Shown: piece by piece, positions 1-5,045 of the stretch
Layout of the letters: every line of letters begins with the position of its first letter
Numbering within the stretch: position 1 is the first letter of the stretch
Origin: Candidatus Latescibacterota bacterium
Lineage (GTDB): Bacteria > Latescibacterota > 4484-107
DNA length: 6,699 nt
NCBI GenBank assembly: GCA_030613045.1
Contig: JAUWMS010000141.1
Span: 1 to 6,699, forward strand
Direction of reading: 5' to 3'
Translations under genes and position numbers: made by a program
Notes under the pieces: model-generated
The model's input: the letters and a program-made list of their open reading frames with translations, nothing else
Told to the model about the DNA's origin: nothing
Databases searched by the model: none

Positions 1-95
1 GAGATAAACGCTTGTTCCGATCCGTTCAGAGAGGTCAGGTAGCGATAATACAAGGCCAGGCGCTCAATGCCTGTGGAGGAAATTTTTCGGCTCAT
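1..95 (-). CDS. rex: Redox-sensing transcriptional repressor Rex, N-terminal fragment
   Basis: Rex is a cytoplasmic homodimeric repressor that senses the NADH/NAD+ ratio and controls fermentation and respiration genes. Only the first 31 codons are inside the window; the gene runs off the left edge. The translation starts MSRKISSTGIERLALYYRYL and then continues TSLNGSEQAFIS. It matches the start of the Rex winged-helix domain, whose usual pattern is I-x-x-x-x-x-x-RL-x-LYYR-x-L followed by a short loop and an I/V-S-S helix start. The ATG at 93-95 has an AGGG ribosome site at 104-107, 8 nt upstream. A GTGACA-N2-TGTCAC palindrome lies just before that site, consistent with autoregulation. The NAD-binding Rossmann domain cannot be seen. 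The assignment rests on a short stretch plus context, so another small regulator is possible but less likely. Confidence 0.78.
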   Translation of the reverse strand, partial: MSRKISSTGIERLALYYRYLTSLNGSEQAFI

Positions 96-108
96 GGGAA
101 AAACCCTA

Positions 109-126
109 TCGTGACAGATGTCACAA
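109..126 (-). promoter_or_regulatory. Candidate Rex operator (autoregulatory palindrome)
   Basis: The plus strand reads TCGTGACAGATGTCACAA, which contains the perfect inverted repeat GTGACA-GA-TGTCAC at 111-124. Known Rex boxes have the form TTGTGA-N6-TCACAA, and this site matches with one mismatch in the outer arms. It ends 13 nt before the rex start codon. The same half-sites also fit the CRP/FNR-type TGTGA-N6-TCACA, so the binding protein is inferred from the neighbouring gene. Confidence 0.6.
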
Positions 127-134
127 ACAATGAG

Positions 135-160
135 AAAAAAATACTGCCGTTCTCGGGCAG
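135..160 (-). terminator. Terminator-like hairpin with U-tract in the rex leader
   Basis: On the minus strand, CTGCC (160-156) pairs with GGCAG (148-144) around a 7-nt loop. It is followed by TA and then seven T (141-135). This is the shape of a weak-to-moderate intrinsic terminator. It lies between the predicted promoter at 244-272 and the rex start. It could attenuate rex or end a short leader RNA. Confidence 0.4.
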
Positions 161-202
161 GCACTCCATGACGCTAAGAAAGCATAAAAACTATTCAAAA
201 AC

Positions 203-234
203 AGCCTCCGGAGAAACCGTGCAGATGGGAGGCT
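203..234 (-). terminator. GC-rich hairpin near the predicted 5' end of the rex transcript
   Basis: AGCCTCC (203-209 on plus) is a perfect 7-bp inverted repeat with GGAGGCT (228-234), with an 18-nt loop. On the minus strand the 3' arm is followed by TGTTTTTG. On the plus strand the other side reads TAATTTTG, so a weak bidirectional terminator is possible. The stem starts only a few bases after the predicted transcription start. It could therefore be a leader attenuator or a 5' stabilising stem. Confidence 0.4.
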
Positions 235-243
235 AATTTTGCA

Positions 244-272
244 AAGATACGGAGATTCAAAAAAAAAGTCAA
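244..272 (-). promoter_or_regulatory. Sigma70-type promoter reading toward rex
   Basis: On the minus strand a -35 box TTGACT (272-267, 5 of 6 consensus) is followed by a 17-nt T-rich spacer and a -10 box TATCTT (249-244, 4 of 6). Transcription should begin near 237-238, leaving a leader of about 140 nt before the rex ATG. It lies downstream of the thpR stop, so rex probably has its own transcription unit. Confidence 0.6.
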
Positions 273-333
273 GAGAATAGGTCTGGTGTCCTCGGATAAA
301 ATAAAAAAAGTGTGCTATCCCGGCCCCTCGATC

Positions 334-906
334 TTACAAAACACCAAGAGCAAATTCCTTCAGGGGCGCATACACGGCTCCGGTGGGTCTCAACTCGCTC
401 TTCATCGCCACGATGCGCGCCACCGAAACCGTCTCCGGGCCGAACTCCATCCGCTCGACAACGGACATCAAACGCTCCATCCCCCGCTGCCCCTTCACGC
501 GCCCGATGGTCAGATGCGGTGAGAACTTTCGCGTCTCTTTCGGAAAATGCAAGCGGGACAACTCCTCCTCCATGTTTTTGTACAACTTCTTCATCGCTTC
601 GGGAATCTCCAGTCCGATCCAGAGCACCCGGGGCCGCCGGATATTCGGAAAGACTCCAAGCCCCGTCAGCGTGATCCGAAACGGCTCGATGATCTCCGTC
701 GCCTTCCGGATGCCGACGAAGAGATCCGACAAACGCCCTTCCTCCACATCGCCGAGGAATTTCAGCGTCAAATGGAGATTTTGAGCAGACACCCACCGAA
801 CCGCCGCGTCCGTCTTTCTGAGATCGGAGAGCAGCGTATCCGCCTTATCCTGAATTGCCTCCGGCAAGGCGATGGCGATGAACGTTCTGAGCGTTACGGG
901 TTTCAT
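334..906 (-). CDS. thpR: RNA 2',3'-cyclic phosphodiesterase (2'-5' RNA ligase family)
   Basis: This 190-residue protein belongs to the LigT/ThpR branch of the 2H phosphoesterase superfamily. The family hydrolyses RNA 2',3'-cyclic phosphates to 2'-phosphates and can join tRNA halves in vitro. Both catalytic HxTx motifs are present: HLTL at residues 45-48, inside NLHLTLKFLGDV, and HLTI at 131-134, inside SPHLTIGRVKG. The N-terminus RTFIAIALPE is also typical. I chose the ATG at 904-906 because the family start lies there and GGAGGA (917-922) sits 10 nt upstream; the frame is open a further 12 codons to 942 without family-like sequence. The start is 4 nt after the cinA stop TGA (911-913), so the two genes are probably cotranscribed. 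The length is normal and no key residue is missing. Confidence 0.93.
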   Translation of the reverse strand: MKPVTLRTFIAIALPEAIQDKADTLLSDLRKTDAAVRWVSAQNLHLTLKFLGDVEEGRLSDLFVGIRKATEIIEPFRITLTGLGVFPNIRRPRVLWIGLEIPEAMKKLYKNMEEELSRLHFPKETRKFSPHLTIGRVKGQRGMERLMSVVERMEFGPETVSVARIVAMKSELRPTGAVYAPLKEFALGVL

Positions 907-910
907 CGAA

Positions 911-1588
911 TCAGATTCCTCCCCCGTGCGTAGCAGGCTCAACCAACACCCGCCTCACCAGATCCAATCCCGCCTGAGCCGCCCTTTGCTTATTGACCCA
1001 TCGCTCGTTCCCGAATTGAAATTTTTTGGAGAACGTATTCTCAGCCGTGGAGATTCCCATAAAAACAAGCCCAACCGGTTTCTCCTCGGTCCCGCCCGAA
1101 GGTCCGGCGATTCCGGTGACGGACAAGGAGATATCCACGTTCGAGCGCATCCGCACCCCCGAAGCCATCGCCTCGGCCACCGGAGCGCTGACCGCGCCAT
1201 GAGCCGCGATCAGGCCCTCCGGCACGCCCAACAATTCCACCTTCGCCCGATTGCTGTACGCCACGATCCCCCGCTCGAAATAGCCCGAACTGCCGGGTAC
1301 GTCCGTGATCCGACTGGCAATCAGCCCGCCGGTGCAGGATTCCGCCACCGCGATCCGCCAGCCCTTCTTCATCAGCATCTCGCCGACAACCGCTTCGATG
1401 GTCTGATCCCCCTCGCCGTAAAGAAACGTCCCCACTCGTTCCCGAATCTCAGCGGCCATCTTCTCAACCTGCTCCTGTACGCCAGCCTCCCCCTCGCCCT
1501 GCACCGTGATGTGGAGATCCACGCCAGCCAGCCCGGGCAGAAAAGCGAGACACTCTATGTTTGGCAAATCTTTCAACCGCTCGTACAA
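911..1588 (-). CDS. cinA: CinA C-terminal part (NMN deamidase domain), downstream of in-frame amber
   Basis: This is the COG1546/PncC-type amidohydrolase domain, which in its family converts nicotinamide mononucleotide to nicotinate mononucleotide in pyridine nucleotide salvage. Clear family stretches are AESCTGGLIASRITDVPGSS, YFERGIVAYSNRAK, HGAVSAPVAEAMA and SVTGIAGPSGGTEEKPVG. The reading frame is the same as that of the upstream CinA half; only the TAG at 1595-1597 separates them. The left limit is the TGA at 911-913. The TTG at 1586-1588 is the first possible start, but no Shine-Dalgarno sequence precedes it. The first ATG, at 1457-1459, has AGG 8 nt upstream and would give about 182 residues, near the size of stand-alone PncC. 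Whether this part is made by readthrough, by reinitiation or not at all cannot be told from sequence. Confidence 0.88.
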   Translation of the reverse strand: MYERLKDLPNIECLAFLPGLAGVDLHITVQGEGEAGVQEQVEKMAAEIRERVGTFLYGEGDQTIEAVVGEMLMKKGWRIAVAESCTGGLIASRITDVPGSSGYFERGIVAYSNRAKVELLGVPEGLIAAHGAVSAPVAEAMASGVRMRSNVDISLSVTGIAGPSGGTEEKPVGLVFMGISTAENTFSKKFQFGNERWVNKQRAAQAGLDLVRRVLVEPATHGGGI

Positions 1589-1594
1589 CGCAGA

Positions 1595-1597
1595 CTA
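1595..1597 (-). other. In-frame amber codon interrupting cinA
   Basis: The codon order on the minus strand is ACC GGG ATC AGT TAG TCT GCG TTG TAC, read as T-G-I-S-stop-S-A-L-Y. Family members usually carry G-I-x-E-S at this point, so a single G-to-T change (GAG to TAG) explains the break. No frameshift or deletion is needed. TAG also appears as the apparent stop of dnaX (6100-6102) and of the lipoprotein gene (3446-3448), so it is used as an ordinary stop here. Confidence 0.85.
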
Positions 1598-2161
1598 ACT
1601 GATCCCGGTGCTCCGCCGCGTGTGCTGAACGATGGGGTGTCCGAATCCCGAACGTTTCAGGATAGGAAGTACGCTGTGCTCCAAAAGCCCCTTCATCTCA
1701 CGGGGCACGCCGGGCAACAAAAATAGGTGTTTGCCCGCTTCCTTCAAATACAGCCCTGGAGCCGTGCCCCAGCGATTCTCAAGCGCAACTACCCCCTCCG
1801 GGACCATCGCCTGATCCACGTTGGACGAGGGCATCTCGATCCCCCGATGTGCAAATCGCGCCCGAACCTGTTCGAGCACCTCTTCGTTCAGAACCAGCTT
1901 TCGGCCGAAGCACTCCGCAAACACGTGGTTGGTCATATCGTCGTGCGTAGGCCCCAATCCCCCGGTGACAATCACCACCTCGGCCCGCGCCCACGCTTGT
2001 TCGAAAGCCTGCGCGATCCGATCCCGGTCGTCCCCCACCGATGTAATCCACGTTAGTGGAATGCCGATCCCGGACAGACGCGCTCCGATAAACGCCGAAT
2101 TGCTATCCACAATCCGGCCCGAAAGAATCTCATTTCCTATGGTGATGACTTCTGCGTTCAA
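1595..2161 (-). CDS. cinA: CinA N-terminal part (MoaB/MogA-like domain), ends at in-frame amber
   Basis: This is the COG1058 domain of CinA, a molybdopterin-binding-like fold that in characterised CinA acts as an ADP-ribose pyrophosphatase. It reads 188 residues to a TAG at 1595-1597. Family motifs are AEVITIGNEILSGRIVDSNS at residues 3-22, TGGLGPTHDDMT at 66-77 and LLPGVPREMK at 148-157. I chose a TTG start at 2159-2161 because it places the family's first residues (NAEVITIG) at the N-terminus and has AGGAGA (2168-2173) 6 nt upstream. The frame is open to an ATG at 2251, but that extension comes from a repeat. The protein ends at TTGIS-type sequence where homologues continue ES-x-L. In full, 911-2161 would encode 416 residues, the normal CinA length. 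Confidence 0.9.
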   Translation of the reverse strand: MNAEVITIGNEILSGRIVDSNSAFIGARLSGIGIPLTWITSVGDDRDRIAQAFEQAWARAEVVIVTGGLGPTHDDMTNHVFAECFGRKLVLNEEVLEQVRARFAHRGIEMPSSNVDQAMVPEGVVALENRWGTAPGLYLKEAGKHLFLLPGVPREMKGLLEHSVLPILKRSGFGHPIVQHTRRSTGIS

Positions 2162-2167
2162 GGAATG

Positions 2168-2173
2168 TCTCCT
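2168..2173 (-). promoter_or_regulatory. Ribosome binding site that sets the TTG start of cinA
   Basis: AGGAGA on the minus strand lies 6 nt before the TTG at 2159-2161. It supports that start over the ATG at 2251, which would translate the 8-bp repeat region. Confidence 0.75.
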
Positions 2174-2183
2174 GAGTAAAACT

Positions 2184-2239
2184 GAAAGTGAGAAAGTGGG
2201 AAAGTGGGAGGGGTCTCGCCGTCTCACTTTCTCACTTTC
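2184..2239. repeat. Inverted array of 8-bp GAAAGTGR units
   Basis: Three tandem 8-bp units occupy 2184-2207 (GAAAGTGA, GAAAGTGG, GAAAGTGG). Two inverted copies, TCACTTTC twice, occupy 2224-2239. Together they form a perfect 15-bp stem (2184-2198 with 2225-2239) around a 26-nt loop in the pgpA-cinA gap. On the minus strand only a short TTTT follows, so it is not a convincing terminator. It looks like an intergenic repeat that could fold in RNA. Confidence 0.75.
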
Positions 2240-2284
2240 TTCCCTTTTCACGGGGAAAGCTTCTGCTCATGGAACAACTCGAAA

Positions 2285-2758
2285 TTAAAACACAAACCTC
2301 TCAAGAAGTTGCAGAACCACGTTGGTATAGATCCCCGCAATCAGATCGTCCACCATCACGCCCCATCCGGCTTTAAGCCTTTGAGAACGATGCGCCGGAA
2401 AGGGTTTGACAATGTCAAAAAGACGGAAAATAAAAAAACCGAGGACAGCGACCCGCACCGTCCTCGGCAGAAAAAGAAGCGCAACCCACATTCCCACGAT
2501 TTCGTCAATCACAATCCGACCGGCATCATGTCCCCACAGAGACTCGGCTGAGGTGGCGGCCCGTACGCCGATGAAAAAAAAGATCAATGTGATGCCGACC
2601 CACACCATCGGGGGCCATTCGGGCAGTAGAACATACAGCAAAAGTCCAAGAAGGCTTCCGGCCGTCCCCGGCGCAACCGGCGCAACTCCGACGCCTCCTC
2701 CGGAAGCGATCCAGGAGAACAAACGGCCGTTTCTTTTGGATCTATCCAAATTACTCAA
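2285..2758 (-). CDS. pgpA: Phosphatidylglycerophosphatase A
   Basis: PgpA is a small integral membrane phosphatase that removes the phosphate from phosphatidylglycerophosphate to give phosphatidylglycerol. The 157-residue product has the family blocks in order: APVAPGTAGSL at about residues 26-36, DAGRIVIDEIVG at 78-89, FRLFDIVKPFPAHRSQRL at 111-128, and GWGVMVDDLIAGIYTN at 131-146. Hydrophobic stretches at about 36-46, 51-64, 87-97 and 103-113 fit membrane segments. I chose the TTG at 2756-2758 because it gives the normal length and overlaps the pgsA stop as TTGA, with AAGG about 9 nt upstream. The frame is open to 3004, but that part is only a shadow of pgsA. The overlap indicates translational coupling to the enzyme for the preceding step. 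Confidence 0.92.
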   Translation of the reverse strand: MSNLDRSKRNGRLFSWIASGGGVGVAPVAPGTAGSLLGLLLYVLLPEWPPMVWVGITLIFFFIGVRAATSAESLWGHDAGRIVIDEIVGMWVALLFLPRTVRVAVLGFFIFRLFDIVKPFPAHRSQRLKAGWGVMVDDLIAGIYTNVVLQLLERFVF

Positions 2759-3381
2759 CCGCTGTGTACCTCCGAAGGCCGAGAAATCTCCCCGTGCTTT
2801 TTGGGCGCCGTTTCCCGGTGGTCCCAAAAATAACGAATGGCGGAAATCACCGTCAAAAACGCGACGAACGCTACCAGCCCATTCAATGCACTGGACACCC
2901 AGGCTCCTTCTAAGCCATCGTAAGCGAACCGGCGCAGGGTGCTTTCTATACTGACATAAGTTAAGATAACGAAGATCACCGTCAATTGAACGGTGGTCTT
3001 CCATTTAGCCAGCCTTGAAGTCACTACCTGGCGTCCATTGTACAGGGCAACCATCCGAAACCCGGTGACAAGCACATCGCGGCCTACAATCACGACGACC
3101 AACCACATCTCCACCAGCCCAAGCACGACAAAGGCGATCAATGCGGCCGAGGCCAGAATCTTATCCGCGAGGGGATCCAGAAAACGCCCCAACGTTGTCA
3201 CGGAATTCCCTCTCCGCGCTAAGTACCCGTCGTACAGATCGGTAAGGGAAGCGATGGTAAAAACCAACAGAGCCATCCACTTCCAACCCCATCCACTTGC
3301 GAAGAGGCACGCCATAAAAACCGGCGTCAGCAGAATGCGGGACGCCGTCAGCGCATTGGGGATGTTTATACTCTTGGACAT
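2755..3381 (-). CDS. pgsA: CDP-diacylglycerol-glycerol-3-phosphate 3-phosphatidyltransferase
   Basis: This membrane enzyme transfers the phosphatidyl group from CDP-diacylglycerol to glycerol-3-phosphate, giving phosphatidylglycerophosphate. The 208-residue protein starts MSKSINIPNALTASRILLTP, the usual PgsA N-terminus. It contains the complete CDP-alcohol phosphotransferase motif: D48-x2-D51-G52-x2-A55-R56-x8-G65-x3-D69-x3-D73. Several hydrophobic segments follow, including residues 75-98, 131-144 and 163-181. The ATG at 3379-3381 has AAAGGA (3389-3394) 7 nt upstream. The C-terminal tail of about 20 residues is polar. The downstream gene encodes the next enzyme of the pathway and overlaps its stop. 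A related head group (for example serine) is possible in this superfamily, but the pgpA partner favours PgsA. Confidence 0.93.
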   Translation of the reverse strand: MSKSINIPNALTASRILLTPVFMACLFASGWGWKWMALLVFTIASLTDLYDGYLARRGNSVTTLGRFLDPLADKILASAALIAFVVLGLVEMWLVVVIVGRDVLVTGFRMVALYNGRQVVTSRLAKWKTTVQLTVIFVILTYVSIESTLRRFAYDGLEGAWVSSALNGLVAFVAFLTVISAIRYFWDHRETAPKKHGEISRPSEVHSG

Positions 3382-3399
3382 AAAGCTTTCCTTTTACCC

Positions 3400-3437
3400 A
3401 TTTCGGATTGCGGATTCTCGCATTTCGCACTCCGATC
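3400..3437. repeat. Short degenerate CGGATT-type repeat in the lipoprotein-pgsA gap
   Basis: The 64-nt gap contains reiterated pieces: ATTTCGGATT, GCGGATT, CTCGCATTTCGC and ACTCCGATC. On the minus strand this reads as AATCCGCAATCCGAAAT preceded by GCGAAATGCGAGAAT. It lies between the lipoprotein stop and the pgsA ribosome site. It has no coding signal and no terminator shape. I infer an intergenic low-complexity repeat. Confidence 0.45.
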
Positions 3438-3445
3438 TTGCCTCT

Positions 3446-4756
3446 CTATTTTCCAAGCGACGCCCCTAAAGCCTCCGCAATCTGCGCCCTTTCGACGGGC
3501 CTGGTCATGTCCATCACGTAAATCTCCCGATTCCCATCCCGCTTGGACACAAATACAATTTTTTTGCCGTCCGGCGAAAACGAAGGCGTGTCATCGTCCA
3601 CCTCGTTGATCGTCAGGCGCTGCTGATGCGAACCGTCCGACGCCATCGTGTAAATTTCAGCTCTCACGTCCCGCCAGGACACAAACACAATGCTTTTGCC
3701 GTCCGGGGAAAAAGAGGGTTCATAGTCCCCCGCTTTGTTGGCCGTCAGACGTCGCTGTTTGGAACCGTCCGAACGCATCACGTAAATCTCGATATCCATA
3801 TCCCGTGCGGACAGAAATACAATCTGTTCGCCGTCCGGCGAGAAGGCGGGAAAGCGGTCGTCCGCCCTGTTGTCCGTCAGACGCCGCTGATCGGAGCCGT
3901 CCGACTTCATCACGTAAATCTCCCAATTCCCATCCGGCCTGGACGGAAAGAGTATCTCTCCGCCATCCGGGGAAAACAAAGGTTCACAATCCTCCACCCT
4001 ATTGTCCGTCAGACGCCGCTGATCAGAGCCGTCTGATTTCATCACGTAAATCTCCTCATTCCCATCCCGCCTGGACACAAACACAATCTGTCCACCGTCC
4101 GGGGAAAAGGAGGGAGACTCATCGTCCGTCTCGTTATTCGTCAGACGCCGCTGATTCGAGCCGTCCGATTTCATCACGTAAATCTCCCGATTCCCGTCCC
4201 GTTTAGACACAAACACAATTTCTTCGCCGTCCGGGGAAAAGGAAGCATCCACATCTTCCTCCTCGTTAAACGTCAGACGCCGCGGCTCGGAACCGTCCGA
4301 CGCCATCACGTAAATCTCGGAATTCCCGTCCCGCCTGGACCGGAATACAATCTGTTCGCCGTCCGGAGAAAAAAAAGGATCGTAATCCCCCGCCTCGTTC
4401 ATCGTCAGGCGCCTGGTCTCACAGCGCTCCAGCCCAAGAACCCCGTAGATCCAAACAACCAACTCCTCGTCGTCCGCCTTCGGTGAGTTCAGAGTCAACA
4501 ATTGCCTGTATTCGAAAAGTGCCTCTTTATCTTTTCTCAAACGAAGATACGTCTGCGTTAGATAGTAATGCACCACATCATTGTCTGGCTTTCTATGCAC
4601 TGCGTTTGTAAATGCGGCCAGCGCCTCGTCGTAATTCCTCCATCTCAGGGCTCGCTTTCCCTTCTCAATATCCTTGTCCGTTCCGCAACCTCCCATCTGG
4701 CTCAACCCCATCAGAGCGAGCACAAACGCCACAAACACGGCTTTTTCTCTTGTCAT
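3446..4756 (-). CDS. Predicted lipoprotein with TPR units and a seven-repeat PD40 (TolB-like) propeller
   Basis: The 436-residue product begins with a basic N-terminus, a hydrophobic stretch (about residues 6-18) and MGGC with Cys24 as a lipobox-like site, so export and lipid anchoring are likely. Residues 29-96 look like two TPR units (GKRALRWRNYDEALAAFTNA, then YYLTQTYLRLRKDKEALFEY). Residues 115-422 are seven WD40-like PD40 repeats of exactly 44 residues, each RRLT-x-N ... FSPDG-x-x-IVF-S-x-RD-x-x-x-EIY-x-M-x-SDGS. Such repeats form TolB-like beta-propellers that bind partner proteins in the periplasm. It is not TolB itself, because the TolB N-terminal domain is absent and TPRs replace it. 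The ATG at 4754-4756 has only a weak AAGAAG-type ribosome site. The gene ends with TAG. Its specific role is unknown; a scaffold or assembly function is an inference. Confidence 0.87.
   Translation of the reverse strand: MTREKAVFVAFVLALMGLSQMGGCGTDKDIEKGKRALRWRNYDEALAAFTNAVHRKPDNDVVHYYLTQTYLRLRKDKEALFEYRQLLTLNSPKADDEELVVWIYGVLGLERCETRRLTMNEAGDYDPFFSPDGEQIVFRSRRDGNSEIYVMASDGSEPRRLTFNEEEDVDASFSPDGEEIVFVSKRDGNREIYVMKSDGSNQRRLTNNETDDESPSFSPDGGQIVFVSRRDGNEEIYVMKSDGSDQRRLTDNRVEDCEPLFSPDGGEILFPSRPDGNWEIYVMKSDGSDQRRLTDNRADDRFPAFSPDGEQIVFLSARDMDIEIYVMRSDGSKQRRLTANKAGDYEPSFSPDGKSIVFVSWRDVRAEIYTMASDGSHQQRLTINEVDDDTPSFSPDGKKIVFVSKRDGNREIYVMDMTRPVERAQIAEALGASLGK
3491..4414 (-). repeat. Seven in-frame 132-bp tandem repeats encoding PD40 units
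   Basis: The recurring (g/a)tccgg block, which encodes part of SPDG, occurs at 3569, 3701, 3833, 3965, 4097, 4229 and 4361. The step is 132 bp every time, with no insertion or deletion. Neighbouring units stay close in DNA: the 70 bases beginning at 3877 and at 4009 differ at only about six positions. This suggests recent duplication or gene conversion within the array. Confidence 0.9.
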
Positions 4757-5045
4757 TGTTTTGTCTTCTTTTTGCGAGGTATTGAGAATAGCCGGAGATC
4801 CCCTTTATCACTCACGTGAAAAGATAACGCCCGTCCTCTGCACTACTAATGCGCAAAATCTTGGTTTTTGGCAAGGTTTTTGTTGAGCGAGGATGGGTTG
4901 GATTGTTCGAATTTCCGGATAGGCGCATTTTGTTTAATCCTTGAAAATCCGTGGGTTCCGTGTCCCATTGCTTTTGGGATTTGGTTGCCGCTTTGCCGCG
5001 CTGTGGTCTCCGCGGCGTATGGCGATGTTGGTCCTCCCGTCAAGA
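4757..5045. other. Intergenic region between recR and the lipoprotein gene, no supported gene
   Basis: The frames open here lack family resemblance and ribosome sites, so I call no gene. A GCCGCG/CGCGGC hairpin (4995-5000 with 5011-5016, 10-nt loop) lies shortly after recR but has no T-run. A short TCCGTG-type repeat sits at 4935-4965. The promoter of the lipoprotein gene should lie here, but I see no convincing -35/-10 pair. Confidence 0.6.
4935..4965. repeat. Three degenerate TCC(G/T)TG units
   Basis: TCCTTG at 4938, TCCGTG at 4948 and TCCGTG at 4957 recur at 10- and 9-nt steps within TTAATCCTTGAAAATCCGTG and the following GGTTCCGTGTCCC. No coding or terminator signal accompanies them. I recall similar ATCCGTG-type text in gaps of other environmental bacterial genomes, but this was not searched. 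Confidence 0.45.

Noticed and set aside
269..796. 175-codon minus-strand frame and other long frames within thpR, cinA and the lipoprotein gene, including plus-strand ones
   Set aside because: They overlap conserved genes in other frames, are rich in Arg/Pro/Ser as expected for shadows of GC-rich coding DNA, and match no family.
1595..1597. UAG as pyrrolysine or a genome-wide reassigned sense codon
   Set aside because: dnaX (6100-6102) and the lipoprotein gene (3446-3448) end with TAG at their natural family ends, so TAG works as a stop. The cinA position normally holds Glu, not a catalytic pyrrolysine.
2759..3004. N-terminal extension of pgpA to an ATG at 3004
   Set aside because: The extra 82 codons lie wholly inside pgsA in another frame and show no PgpA sequence. 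The TTG at 2756-2758 gives the normal length.
3491..4414. Regular 132-bp repeats as a possible CRISPR or non-coding satellite array
   Set aside because: The repeats are in frame, encode PD40 units and have no unique-spacer pattern.
4995..5016. GCCGCG/CGCGGC hairpin as a recR terminator
   Set aside because: The 6-bp stem is perfect, but no T-run follows on the minus strand, so termination is not supported.
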